DNA of 64,000 nucleotides, from positions 1-64,000 of the forward strand of contig JAICWO010000014.1 of assembly GCA_025934775.1 (NCBI GenBank), written 5' to 3'. Below the pieces are notes generated by a model that ran no database searches, had not been told where the DNA came from, and saw nothing but the letters and a program-made list of their open reading frames with translations. Source of the DNA: Gemmatimonadaceae bacterium. GTDB taxonomy: Bacteria > Gemmatimonadota > Gemmatimonadetes > Gemmatimonadales > Gemmatimonadaceae. The position numbers and the translations under genes are program-made. Each line of letters opens with the position of its first letter. Position 1 is the stretch's first letter. Positions 28,060 to 36,334 of this stretch are shown here, piece by piece.

Positions 28060-29108
28060 CGGGCGCCTCCGGGGTGGCCGGCGCCGGCGATCTGCTCCAG
28101 GAACCGCGCGTCGGAATCGTAGAGTATTCTTATATCCGGAATCTTATAACGACTGATCGCGATCCGCGCCGGCCCCATGCCGAACGCCCAGCCGGTATAC
28201 CGCTCGCTGTCGAGACCCGCCGCCTCGAGCACGCTCGGGTGCACCATCCCCGAACCGAGGATCTCGATCCAGCCGGTGCCTTTGCAGGCCGCGCATCCCG
28301 CGCCGCCGCAGATGCCGCACTGCACGTCCATCTCCGCCGACGGCTCCGTGAACGGGAAAAACGACGGCCGGAAGCGCGTGCGCGACGCGCCGAAGAAGCG
28401 CTTGGCGAACAGGTTCAGCGTCGCCTTGAGGTCGACGAAGCTGATGCCTTCGTCCACGCACAGCCCTTCGATCTGCTCGAACGCCGGCGCGTGCGACGCA
28501 TCGAACGGGTCGCGCCGATACACCTTGCCGGGGATCAACACCCGAATGGGCGGCGCGAATCGTTGCAGCGTGCGCACCTGCACCGGCGACGTGTGCGTGC
28601 GGAGCAACCCCTCCCGCTCGAGGTACATCGTGTCGTGCGCGTCGAGCGCCGGGTGGTTCGGCGGAAAGTTGAGCGCACCGAAATTGTACCACTCGGTTTC
28701 TGCCTCGGGGCCGACCGCGATGGTGAAGCCGAGCTCGCGGAAGATGCCCTCGATCTCCTCGATCACGAGCGTGACCGGATGCTTCGCGCCCTCCCACTGG
28801 CGCCGTGCGGGAAGCGTGAGGTCCTCGGCTGCGCCGGCACCCGCCGCGCGATCGACGGCGGATTTGCGCTCGGCGAGCAGCGCCTCGAGGCGCGTTCGCG
28901 CTTCGTTGAAGCGCTTGCCCGCCGCGGGCTTGCTCTCTTTCGGAATGGACTTGAGAGATTCCTGAAGCGCCTTGATTCGGCCGCTCCGATCGCCGAGGAA
29001 CGCGATGCGGGCCGCCTCGAGCGCGTCGGCATCGGCGGCCGCGGCGAGCGCCGCCGCGCCATCGCGCTCGATCTCGTCCGCTGTGCGTAGATACTCGTGC
29101 AGTTCCAT
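28056..29108 (-). CDS. pheS: Phenylalanine--tRNA ligase alpha subunit
   Basis: Catalytic subunit charging tRNA-Phe. 350 residues, start ATG at 29108. An N-terminal coiled coil (~1-90) precedes the class II core. Motif 2 is around FEQIEGLCVDEGISF, and motif 3 is GWAFGMGPARIAISRYKI near the C-terminus. A short cysteine-rich insert (CGICGGAGCAACKGTG) is present, as in many bacterial PheS. First gene of the long pheS...recN run; the leader (29109-29208) has a CCGCG/CGCGG hairpin but no clear promoter. Confidence 0.97.
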   Translation of the reverse strand: MELHEYLRTADEIERDGAAALAAAADADALEAARIAFLGDRSGRIKALQESLKSIPKESKPAAGKRFNEARTRLEALLAERKSAVDRAAGAGAAEDLTLPARRQWEGAKHPVTLVIEEIEGIFRELGFTIAVGPEAETEWYNFGALNFPPNHPALDAHDTMYLEREGLLRTHTSPVQVRTLQRFAPPIRVLIPGKVYRRDPFDASHAPAFEQIEGLCVDEGISFVDLKATLNLFAKRFFGASRTRFRPSFFPFTEPSAEMDVQCGICGGAGCAACKGTGWIEILGSGMVHPSVLEAAGLDSERYTGWAFGMGPARIAISRYKIPDIRILYDSDARFLEQIAGAGHPGGAR

Positions 29109-29208
29109 GTTGTGTGGCGTATGCCGCGGAGTACACGGGATCCGCGGGAGAACGCGGAAATGAAGTTGATGTTGCCACCTGGTCGGCGCATGCGGCGCGT
29201 TCGGCGGC

Positions 29209-29252
29209 AAAAGCAACGGCGGCAGTACGACTCAGGGTCGCGCTGCCGCCGT
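29209..29252 (-). terminator. Rho-independent terminator of infC-rpmI-rplT
   Basis: Perfect 10-base arms ACGGCGGCAG (29216-29225) and CTGCCGCCGT (29243-29252). On the minus strand the hairpin is followed by TTGCTTTT. It lies 18 bases after the rplT stop. Confidence 0.75.
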
Positions 29253-29269
29253 GTATGACTAGCGAGAAC

Positions 29270-29632
29270 TTACGCTGCGTTCAACGCGGAGCGCGCCTTG
29301 TCGGCGAGCGCCGTAAACGCGGCGGGATCGTGCACCGCGAGGTCGGCGAGAATCTTTCGATTCACTTCGATGCCCGCGAGCTTGAGGCCGTTCATGAACG
29401 TGTTGTAGCTCATGTCGTTCTGATGCGCGCCGGCGTTGATACGCGTGATCCAGAGGCGGCGGAAATCGCGCTTCTTGTTCTTGCGGTCGCGGTACGCGTA
29501 CTTCCAGCCGCGCTCGACCGTCTCTTTCGCCGGCCTCCACAACTTGCTGCGCGCGCCAAAGGCGCCGCGCGCGGCCTTCATGATCTGCTTCTTCCGCTTC
29601 AGGCGCGGAACGTTGGATACGGCACGAGGCAT
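29270..29632 (-). CDS. rplT: 50S ribosomal protein L20
   Basis: 120 residues, standard length. [20 protein letters not shown] and [20 protein letters not shown] are diagnostic of L20, an early 23S assembly protein. Ribosome binding site GGGAGGAG six bases before the ATG. Third gene of the infC-rpmI-rplT operon; in Firmicutes, L20 represses this operon by binding its leader, which has a matching architecture here. Confidence 0.97.
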   Translation of the reverse strand: MPRAVSNVPRLKRKKQIMKAARGAFGARSKLWRPAKETVERGWKYAYRDRKNKKRDFRRLWITRINAGAHQNDMSYNTFMNGLKLAGIEVNRKILADLAVHDPAAFTALADKARSALNAA

Positions 29633-29645
29633 GGTTCGCTCCTCC

Positions 29646-29840
29646 CTAAGCCTGGATCAGGCGCTTGACGCGCTTGGTGTCGCCGGTCGTCGCGACGATG
29701 CCGGCCTGGCGCAGGCGACGCTTCCGCTTCGACGTCTTCTTCGTCAGGATGTGGCTCTTGAAGGCCTTGTAGCGGCGGACCTTGCCCGAACCCGTCACCT
29801 TGAAGCGCTTTTTCGCGCCCTTGTGGGTTTTCATTTTCAT
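29646..29840 (-). CDS. rpmI: 50S ribosomal protein L35
   Basis: 64 residues: [20 protein letters not shown] is the typical L35 N-terminus, and the rest is strongly basic. GAGGA lies eight bases before the start. Located between infC (13 bases) and rplT (13 bases). Confidence 0.96.
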   Translation of the reverse strand: MKMKTHKGAKKRFKVTGSGKVRRYKAFKSHILTKKTSKRKRRLRQAGIVATTGDTKRVKRLIQA

Positions 29841-29853
29841 GTGAACATCCTCA

Positions 29854-30369
29854 TTATTTCGGCGCGAGAATCATGGTGATCGACTTCCCTTCCAGTCGGC
29901 CCGCGCTTTCGATTTTGCCAACATCCGCGAGTTGGGTCGCCACGCGATCGAGCACGGCCTGACCGAGCTCGGGGTGCGCGACCTGCCGCCCGCGGAACAT
30001 CATCGTGACCTTCACTTTGTTCTTCTCTTCGAGGAACCGGCGCGCGTGCCGCGTCTTGGTGTCGAAGTCGTGATCGTCGATGCCCGGTCGGTACTTCACT
30101 TCCTTGAGCTCGATCACGTGCTGCTTCTTCTTTGCCTGCCGCGCCTGCTTCGCCATCTCGAACTTGTACTTCCCGTAATCCATGATGCGGACCACGGGCG
30201 GGCGAGCCGTTGCGGCCACTTCGACGAGATCCAAGCCTTGGTCTTCTGCCATCCGCAGCGCGGCGTCCACTTCGAGAATGCCGAGCTGCGATCCGTCGGA
30301 GCCGATCACGCGGACCGGGGTGATGCGGATCTGACGGTTGACCCGCACGCGCTTCGTTGTGTCCTGAAT
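29854..30369 (-). CDS. infC: Translation initiation factor IF-3 with an AUU start
   Basis: 171 residues from an ATT codon ending at 30369, nine bases after AGAGG. IF3 genes commonly use AUU, which lets IF3 limit its own translation. The downstream protein ([20 protein letters not shown] then [24 protein letters not shown]) matches the N-domain and linker; the C-domain carries [16 protein letters not shown]. Longer in-frame ORFs reaching 30498 would read straight through the leader terminator hairpin and are not credible. IF3 keeps ribosomal subunits apart and checks start-codon pairing. Confidence 0.93.
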   Translation of the reverse strand: MQDTTKRVRVNRQIRITPVRVIGSDGSQLGILEVDAALRMAEDQGLDLVEVAATARPPVVRIMDYGKYKFEMAKQARQAKKKQHVIELKEVKYRPGIDDHDFDTKTRHARRFLEEKNKVKVTMMFRGRQVAHPELGQAVLDRVATQLADVGKIESAGRLEGKSITMILAPK

Positions 30370-30549
30370 ACCGAAATTCCTCTGAGAGAGAAAACAAAAA
30401 ACGCGGACCTGCTCGTTGCCGCAGGGTCCGCGCAAAGCACCACGCCGCCGCATCGAGCGGAGGTGGGCGAAGTTGGACGCCTGTAGCACACCACGCATCG
30501 CAGCGTGGGCCAGAGGGTGGGACCAGCGACGGTCCGCTTTCCGAGTTGT
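30370..30549 (-). promoter_or_regulatory. Long infC leader with attenuator (L20-leader-like)
   Basis: About 180 bases between the predicted start of transcription and infC. Close to the gene is a terminator (30391-30432). Near the 5' end AGCGGACC (30535-30528) can pair with GGTCCGCG (30409-30402), which is also the 3' arm of the terminator. The two pairings exclude each other, as in a terminator/antiterminator switch. In Bacillus, ribosomal protein L20 acts on the comparable leader; that this one is L20-responsive is inference. Confidence 0.6.
30391..30432 (-). terminator. Attenuator terminator upstream of infC
   Basis: Minus-strand stem CGCGGACCCTGC (30432-30421) pairs with GCAGGTCCGCG (30412-30402) with one bulged base and an 8-base loop. 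It is followed directly by TTTTTTGTTTT. It ends about 21 bases before the infC start codon. Confidence 0.8.
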
Positions 30550-30555
30550 CGGCTA

Positions 30556-30584
30556 AATGTAGGTGGAGCGGGAGGTTAGGTCAA
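30556..30584 (-). promoter_or_regulatory. Promoter of infC-rpmI-rplT
   Basis: Minus strand TTGACC (30584-30579), 17-base spacer, TACATT (30561-30556). The -35 box overlaps the stop codon of the preceding methyltransferase gene (30583-30581). Predicted start near 30549. Confidence 0.75.
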
Positions 30585-31759
30585 GATGGCGGAAGTAGGT
30601 AGTTGACGCACACGAACGCCCACGGCCGATCCTCCACCCGCGTCAACACCACCAGCGCCGCTCGGCTCCCTCGTAGCTTGAGCTTCCGCTGCAGCTCATC
30701 GACGTCCACCGGCGATCCACGCTTCCGAATATCCGCCCGCCCGATATCGAGCGACCTGAGCGCCTCGTTGAGCCGCTTCAGATTCCACGGGAGCGATGCG
30801 AGAATCTCGAGCGGCCGCCCGAATGGTGTCACAATGGGCGCATCCGACGACAGAAAGCCGATCCGCTCGTCGATCTTCCAGCAATCGCCAATCGACGCAC
30901 CCAGCTCGTCGACCAGTCCGGCGCGTGTCACGGACGGATCCACGTCGAGCAAATAGCGACCCGAAGCTCGAACGCGGACGTTCGCGCCGGAGCCACTCAC
31001 GATCGTGTGGCCTTCCGGAAGCACGGTCGCGCGGCGCGCGCTCGACCGCAGCGACGGCGACCAGAGCACCGATTCCTTGAGCTCCCGGCCCTCCGAGACG
31101 AACTCCAATTCCCAGTCGTGCGGCACAACGTCGACGGCAATGCCGGGAGACGACTTGATCCCCATCGCCGCGACACGCGCGGCGAGCGCGAAACACCACT
31201 CCAGCGACGGCTCGCTCTCGCCGCCGCGGAGACGGCGATCGTCCACGCGGCGCGCCGGATCGATGAACACGGCGTCGCCCGGCGAGAGCGGCACGTCCGC
31301 GACATCGGCGCACACGATCGCGACGCGCGCGCCGACGCCATTCACCTGGGCGTTGTAGCCGGCGAGCCGCGCGTGCACCGGATCGCGGTCCACGCCGGTC
31401 ACGTCGTGCGACTCGGCGAGCGCGATCAGGTCGCCGCCCAATCCGCAACAGAGATCTCTAATAGGCGCGAACGCATCGTAGCGTGCCGCGTGATGGCGCG
31501 CCATGCGCTCGCTGGACGCCTGCTCCAGTCCTGCCGCGGTGAACAGCATCTCGTCCGCGCGCGAGAACTTGGGTTTGGCGCGATGGCGAAGCGCGGATTG
31601 CGTGATCGCGAGGCGCACCAACTCCGGCGCATAGCGACCGCGGAGACGGTCGATCGTCCGGATCTCGTTCTCCTCACGAACCTCAGCCGACGCGAGCTCG
31701 GGGAGAATTGCGCGGCCCGGCGGCGACAGGAGCTCGTCGATCCAGGCGTCGCTCGGCAT
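30581..31759 (-). CDS. SAM-dependent methyltransferase with THUMP-like C-terminal domain
   Basis: 392 residues. The SAM-binding glycine motif DLCCGLGGDLIALAESH is near residue 100. FIDPARRVDDRR near 165 is a DPxR-type motif typical of this class I family. The C-terminal ~80 residues (DIRKRGSPVDVDELQRKLKL) match the THUMP-like domain seen after such methyltransferases, suggesting an RNA substrate; the target nucleotide is unknown. Start ATG at 31759. The end of the gene carries the infC -35 box. Confidence 0.8.
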   Translation of the reverse strand: MPSDAWIDELLSPPGRAILPELASAEVREENEIRTIDRLRGRYAPELVRLAITQSALRHRAKPKFSRADEMLFTAAGLEQASSERMARHHAARYDAFAPIRDLCCGLGGDLIALAESHDVTGVDRDPVHARLAGYNAQVNGVGARVAIVCADVADVPLSPGDAVFIDPARRVDDRRLRGGESEPSLEWCFALAARVAAMGIKSSPGIAVDVVPHDWELEFVSEGRELKESVLWSPSLRSSARRATVLPEGHTIVSGSGANVRVRASGRYLLDVDPSVTRAGLVDELGASIGDCWKIDERIGFLSSDAPIVTPFGRPLEILASLPWNLKRLNEALRSLDIGRADIRKRGSPVDVDELQRKLKLRGSRAALVVLTRVEDRPWAFVCVNYLLPPS

Positions 31760-31791
31760 GGCGTTCGTGACAGCTCGTTCGCGGCCGACGG

Positions 31792-32658
31792 CTATGCTCT
31801 CACGCCGTACGTCTTCCCATCATGCGCGATCTTCGTCCACGGCGTCCTGGCGTCGTGCTCGAAGATCATCAGCCAGTCCTCGTCCACGGCGCGCCGCAGG
31901 ATGCGCCGCTTGGTTTCGAGCGTCACGAGCGGCTCGACGTCGTAGCCCATGATCCACGCCAGCGGCAGATGCGCGGTCGTCGGCACGAGATCGGCGAGAT
32001 AGAATGCGCGCTCGCCATCGGACTCGATGAGCAAACCGTGATGATGCGGCGTGTGCCCCGGCGTCGGGATCGCGCGGATCCCTGCCACGATGTCGGCCTC
32101 GCCGTCGACGAAGTCGTACGCGCCCGCCTCGTTCACCGGAACGAAGTTGTGCTCGAAGTAGCTCGCCGCGGTGCGCTCGTTCGTGTGCGTGGCGTACTCG
32201 TATTCTCCGCGCTGCACGACGTACCGCGCCTTGGGAAACGCCGGACGCAGGGCGCCGCCGGAATCCCGCACGGTGTTGCCGCCCGCGTGGTCGAAATGCA
32301 GGTGGCTGTTGATGACGAGCGTCACGTCATCCGGTGCGTAGCCGAGCTGCGCGAGCCCATCCTGCAAGCGCGTCGGGCTGCCGCGATTCTCGATGCCGTA
32401 GATGTCGTAGAACTTCTCGGTCTCCTTGTCGCCGGCGCCGGTGTCGATCAGCACGAGTCCAATGTCGTGCTCGATCAGGAGACAGCGCATCCCGAGCTGA
32501 ATGCGATTGCGCTCGTCGGCGGGAATCCGGCGTTCCCAGAGCGGTTTGGGGACGACGCCGAACATCGCGCCGCCGTCGAGCCGCTGGCCGCCGGCCTGGA
32601 TCGCGTGAATGCGCAAGCGCCCGAGTTGGCGCGTCTCAACGAGAGGTTCGGGGATCAT
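31792..32658 (-). CDS. MBL-fold metallo-hydrolase
   Basis: 288 residues. The metal-binding signature SHLHFDHAGG (HxHxDH) is near residue 118, a second histidine lies in PTPGHTPHHHG, and further ligands are the Asp in FYLADLVPT and the His in MIFEHDA. This matches the beta-lactamase-like group that includes lactonases such as AHL lactonases; the substrate is unknown. The ATG overlaps the stop of the exonuclease gene (ATGA). No signal peptide, so probably cytoplasmic. Confidence 0.85.
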   Translation of the reverse strand: MIPEPLVETRQLGRLRIHAIQAGGQRLDGGAMFGVVPKPLWERRIPADERNRIQLGMRCLLIEHDIGLVLIDTGAGDKETEKFYDIYGIENRGSPTRLQDGLAQLGYAPDDVTLVINSHLHFDHAGGNTVRDSGGALRPAFPKARYVVQRGEYEYATHTNERTAASYFEHNFVPVNEAGAYDFVDGEADIVAGIRAIPTPGHTPHHHGLLIESDGERAFYLADLVPTTAHLPLAWIMGYDVEPLVTLETKRRILRRAVDEDWLMIFEHDARTPWTKIAHDGKTYGVRA

Positions 32659-33551
32659 GCGGTCGTGTCGTCGGTCATCGGGCGCGGCATCGCGGGCGGA
32701 CGGCGCGCGCGCTTGCGCGCTCCGGTTCCCGTGCGCAGCAGCGTCTCGAGATCGTCAAGGGTGAGACAGCCGCGATCGCGCGCGGCGTCGAGCAGCCGCA
32801 ACAAGATCTGCGCGGTCGCGATGGCATCGCCGCCCGCCCGATGGCGCGCGATGTTGTCGATGCCGTAGAAGTGCGCGAGCGCATCCAGATTTCGCCGGCC
32901 AACCTGCGGCAGCAGCCGGCGAGCCATGCGGACGGTGCAGAGCTTTCGCCCTCGGAGCGGGCGCCGCGTCACGCGCTCGATCTCCGCCGAGAGAAAGCGC
33001 CAATCGAAGCTCGCGTTGTGCGCGACGAAGACATTCCCCTCGAGCACGCCGAGGAGCTGATCGCAGACGTCCACGAACCTGGGCGCATCCTTCACCATCT
33101 CCCACGTGATGTTCGTGATCGCGATGATCGCTGGCGGGATCGGCCGCTCGGGGTTGATCAACGTGTCGAACACCGGCGTCACCGCGCCGTCGCGAACCTG
33201 CACGACCGCGACCTCGGTCACGCGATCGCCGGCGTTCGGGCTCGTCCCCGTCGTCTCCACGTCGACGACCACGAACGTCTCGCGCTGCAGGGCGTTCGTC
33301 GTCCCCCTCGGCGCGACGTCGAGCACCGCCGCGTCGCGCAGCCGCCACCGTCCGTCGCCGTCCTTTAGAAAACGCTGATGGCCGGCGAATAGCGCCGACG
33401 CCAGGTGCTCCGCGACGTTCGCCGGTGCGCCGGGGAGTTGGCAGACGTAGGAGATCAGCGTCGCCGCGTCAGCCGGGCCCGCCGAGAGAAAGTCCGCGGC
33501 GCGATTCGTGAGCAGCGAGTCGGCGTCGCCGAGGGTGAGGCCGCTGGTCAC
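32655..33551 (-). CDS. DnaQ-like 3'-5' exonuclease with an N-terminal extension
   Basis: 298 residues, GTG start one base after the arcA stop. The exonuclease fold occupies ~90-265: ExoI VVVDVETTGTSP, ExoII VFVAHNASFDWRFL, ExoIII HRAGGDAIATAQ, the DEDDh type like Pol III epsilon and RNase T. The first ~85 residues (helical) are not part of the fold. The basic C-terminal tail (GARKRARRPP) may bind DNA or protein. Could be a proofreading subunit or a free exonuclease; no polymerase gene is nearby. Confidence 0.85.
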   Translation of the reverse strand: MTSGLTLGDADSLLTNRAADFLSAGPADAATLISYVCQLPGAPANVAEHLASALFAGHQRFLKDGDGRWRLRDAAVLDVAPRGTTNALQRETFVVVDVETTGTSPNAGDRVTEVAVVQVRDGAVTPVFDTLINPERPIPPAIIAITNITWEMVKDAPRFVDVCDQLLGVLEGNVFVAHNASFDWRFLSAEIERVTRRPLRGRKLCTVRMARRLLPQVGRRNLDALAHFYGIDNIARHRAGGDAIATAQILLRLLDAARDRGCLTLDDLETLLRTGTGARKRARRPPAMPRPMTDDTTA

Positions 33552-33552
33552 G

Positions 33553-34788
33553 TCAGCCCCATGGATCGTCTCGACACACCGGGAGCGTCATGCAGCGCGG
33601 GCCGCCACCGCCGCGCACGAGCTCCGCCCCCTCGAAGGTGATCACGGCACGCTGCCCTTCCCCGATGCGTTCTTCGCCCGTGAGAAACGCCGTCCCCGAG
33701 ACGACGCGAAAGCCCATCCGCTCGAGCTCGTGCAGTGTGGCTTCGTTGCGCTGATAGGAGAGAATCACGCCCGGGCGCATTGCCACGAAGTTGCACCCCG
33801 ACGCCCACTGCTCGCGCTCCTGCAGCGTGCGCACGCTGCCACCGCAGAAGATCGGCTCGATCGGCATGTCGCATTGACGCAGCGCGTCGAAGATCGTCGC
33901 GCGCTCGTGAATCGTGTCGTCGCCCTTGCGCCAGTGCAGAATGGACAGCCGCTCGGGCCCGATGAAGTGCGGCGGGAAGATCACACACAGCTCGCGATCG
34001 ACCTGCGTGAAGATCATGTCGAGATGGATCGCCGTGTTCTCCTTCGGCATGACGACCACGATGACATCGCAGACGGCGGTCTTCTCGAAGAACAGTGACG
34101 CGAGCTGATCGATCGCCGCCGGACTGGAACGCTCGCTGAAGCCGAGCACCACGAGGTCGCGGCGGAGCGGATGCACGTCGCCGCCTTCCACCGTGTAATT
34201 CACCCGCCGCTCCGCCGATCCATCGTACAGAATCCCGTCGCTGGCGAGCTCCGGGTGATGGGTGAACAAGGCTTTCATGATGATCGCCTCGGTCCACCGG
34301 ATCGCGTAGCGCATCGATCCCACGAGCACGCGGCGGTCGGCGATCATGCAACTGTCGCGCGTGAAGAACAGGTTCGGCAGCGGCGGCAGCACGTAGCCGG
34401 GCTCATTGAGCGCCTTGGCGATCGGTCCAGGCGGCTCTTCGCGTCCTTCAATGAGCATTCGCACGAGCGCGTCCGCGTCCAGCTCGCTGATGTCGCGCGC
34501 GAGCGGCTCGGACGGGACGATGTCCATCGTCTCGCGAATGAGCAGCTCGCGCGATTCGGGCGTGGCCAGCACGTCGGCGAGCATCGAGCGCACGTGGTGC
34601 ACCGTCGCGAACCGCTCGAGGATCGCGACGAAGCGCCGGTGCTCGCGCCGCGCCTGATCGGCTTCGATGATGTCGTCGTAGAGATACGCGGCCTTGTTCC
34701 CGGGCGTCACGGCGAGCAGCTCGGGTCCCGGCGAGTGCACCAGAACGCTGCGTAAGCGACCGATTTCCGAGGTGACGCCGGCGGGCAT
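33553..34788 (-). CDS. arcA: Arginine deiminase
   Basis: Hydrolyses arginine to citrulline and ammonia. 411 residues. Catalytic blocks of the family are present: FTRDSC near residue 148, EGGDVHPL near 207, HLDMIFTQVD near 258 and the nucleophile cysteine in GGPRCMTLP at the C-terminus. There is no arcB, arcC or arcD nearby, so the citrulline must be used elsewhere, or this is not for ATP production. Divergent from rex with a Rex operator between them, which suggests redox control. Confidence 0.93.
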   Translation of the reverse strand: MPAGVTSEIGRLRSVLVHSPGPELLAVTPGNKAAYLYDDIIEADQARREHRRFVAILERFATVHHVRSMLADVLATPESRELLIRETMDIVPSEPLARDISELDADALVRMLIEGREEPPGPIAKALNEPGYVLPPLPNLFFTRDSCMIADRRVLVGSMRYAIRWTEAIIMKALFTHHPELASDGILYDGSAERRVNYTVEGGDVHPLRRDLVVLGFSERSSPAAIDQLASLFFEKTAVCDVIVVVMPKENTAIHLDMIFTQVDRELCVIFPPHFIGPERLSILHWRKGDDTIHERATIFDALRQCDMPIEPIFCGGSVRTLQEREQWASGCNFVAMRPGVILSYQRNEATLHELERMGFRVVSGTAFLTGEERIGEGQRAVITFEGAELVRGGGGPRCMTLPVCRDDPWG

Positions 34789-34842
34789 GGCGGCAAACTA
34801 ACGCTGGGCCGATGGCTGGTGCAGTTCAGACGGCTCCTTTAA

Positions 34843-34862
34843 CTTGTGAATGAATTCACAAG
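34843..34862. promoter_or_regulatory. Rex operator between arcA and rex
   Basis: CTTGTGAATGAATTCACAAG: 9-base inverted arms with a two-base centre, matching the TTGTGAA-N4-TTCACAA Rex box. It lies 54 bases upstream of the arcA start and 10 bases before the preferred rex start, consistent with autoregulation and possible control of arcA. Confidence 0.85.
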
Positions 34863-34872
34863 CGCATTTCTC

Positions 34873-35496
34873 GTGAAACACATTGCTGATTCCACGGTCC
34901 GGCGACTCTCGGCGTACCTGCGGTTCTTGGAGGATTTCGAGCATCGGGGATTGACCACGATCTCGAGCGACGAGCTGGCGAAGCAAGGTGGCACCACCTC
35001 GGCGCAAGTGAGAAAGGACCTGTCGTTTTTCGGGTCGTTCGGCAAACGCGGGCTCGGATATTCGGTCCCTGAGCTCTCCGGACGGCTGCGAGAGATTCTG
35101 GGGCTGAGCCAGCACTGGCGGGTCATCATCATCGGCGCGGGCAAGATCGGGGCGGCGCTGGCGCAGTATCGCGGGTTCCGGCAGCGCGGCTTTTCCATCG
35201 TCGCCGCGTACGACAACAACCCCGAAAAGATCGGCCGTACGCTCGAAGGAATTCCGGTTCGCGACATCGCGCAGATCGAGCACGACATTCAGCGCGAGGC
35301 GCCGGAGATCGCGGTGCTCACCGTACCAGCGGAAGCCGCGCAGCCGATGCTCGATCGGCTGGTGCGCGCCGGGATTCACGCGATTCTCAACTTCGCGCCC
35401 ACGCAGCTCCAGGCACCGCCCGAGGTCACGGTGAAGACGGTGAACATGGCGATGGAGCTCGAGGGACTCAGCTTCGCGCTGACGAACCGCGAATAG
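34873..35496 (+). CDS. rex: Redox-sensing transcriptional repressor Rex
   Basis: NADH/NAD-sensing repressor. 207 residues from the GTG at 34873 (MKHIADSTVRRLSAYLRFLE, the usual Rex N-terminus). An upstream GTG at 34846 lies inside the operator and is less likely. The winged helix spans ~1-75 (SSDELAKQGGTTSAQVRKDL), then a Rossmann fold with IIGAGKIGAALAQY. The C-terminal helix swaps between subunits in known Rex dimers. No strong Shine-Dalgarno. Convergent with rsmA 17 bases downstream. Confidence 0.94.
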   Translation: MKHIADSTVRRLSAYLRFLEDFEHRGLTTISSDELAKQGGTTSAQVRKDLSFFGSFGKRGLGYSVPELSGRLREILGLSQHWRVIIIGAGKIGAALAQYRGFRQRGFSIVAAYDNNPEKIGRTLEGIPVRDIAQIEHDIQREAPEIAVLTVPAEAAQPMLDRLVRAGIHAILNFAPTQLQAPPEVTVKTVNMAMELEGLSFALTNRE

Positions 35497-35513
35497 CGCG
35501 ACAGTAGCTGGCG

Positions 35514-36329
35514 CTACAGCGCGCGCACGAGCGCCGCGAACTGCGCCGGCGTCAGCGTCTCGGGACGCGCGCTCGGATCCACGCCGGCGCGCTCGAGGGC
35601 GACATCCGCTTGGCCCGCGTCCAGCGAGCACAGGTCGCGAATCACGCGACGCATCTGCTTGCGTCGCATGCCGAACGCGTCGATCACGAACCGGCGAAAC
35701 CGCGGCTCCTCGTCTCGCGCAATCACGGGATCGGTGCGCGGCTCGATTCGGATCACCGCGCTCTCGACTTTGGGCGGCGGCTGAAACGCGCCCGGTGGCA
35801 CGCGAAACATGATCTTCGCATTCGCCACGGCTTGCACGTTCACGGACAGCGCGCCGTATTCCGCGGCCCCCGCGGTCGCGACGACGCGCTCCGCGACCTC
35901 GCGCTGAATGAGATAGACGGCGCGCCCGGGGCGTGGCGGCTCGAGCGCGTGAAAGAGAATCGGTGTGGTGATGTAGTACGGCACGTTGCCCACGAGCACG
36001 AACGGCTCGCCCGCGGCCTCGGCGAGATTCACCGTGCGCACGTCGGCTTCGATTACGACGACGTTCGGATTCGCCGCATACCGTTCGCGCAGAAGCGCGG
36101 CAAGCTTGCGATCATACTCGATCAGCACGAGCCGTTTCGCGCGTGGGAGCAGCTTGGCGGTCAAGCTTCCCCGCCCCGGGCCCACCTCGATCACGGTCTC
36201 GGTTCCGCTCAGCTCGAGCGCGTCCACGATGCGCGTGAGAATGCGCGGATCGTTCAGAAAATGCTGACCGAGGTTCTTGCGGATCGGCGGGAGCCGGCGC
36301 GCGGGGCGATCCTCGCGCTCATCTGACAC
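35514..36329 (-). CDS. rsmA: 16S rRNA dimethyladenosine transferase
   Basis: Also called KsgA; dimethylates two adjacent adenines near the 3' end of 16S rRNA. 271 residues, GTG start at 36329, five bases after the phosphatase stop. The N-terminal motif RKNLGQHFLNDPRIL, SAM motif VIEVGPGRGSLTAKLL and catalytic LVGNVPYYITTPI are diagnostic. The C-terminal small domain (DAFGMRRKQMRRVIRDLC) is normal. The start lacks a clear ribosome binding site, so it may depend on translation of the gene before it. Confidence 0.95.
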   Translation of the reverse strand: MSDEREDRPARRLPPIRKNLGQHFLNDPRILTRIVDALELSGTETVIEVGPGRGSLTAKLLPRAKRLVLIEYDRKLAALLRERYAANPNVVVIEADVRTVNLAEAAGEPFVLVGNVPYYITTPILFHALEPPRPGRAVYLIQREVAERVVATAGAAEYGALSVNVQAVANAKIMFRVPPGAFQPPPKVESAVIRIEPRTDPVIARDEEPRFRRFVIDAFGMRRKQMRRVIRDLCSLDAGQADVALERAGVDPSARPETLTPAQFAALVRAL

Positions 36330-36334
36330 GGGCG

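Noticed and set aside
30370-30498. N-terminal extension of IF3 to an ATG at 30498
   Set aside because: It would translate the leader including the terminator stem and T-run; the AUU start has the ribosome binding site.
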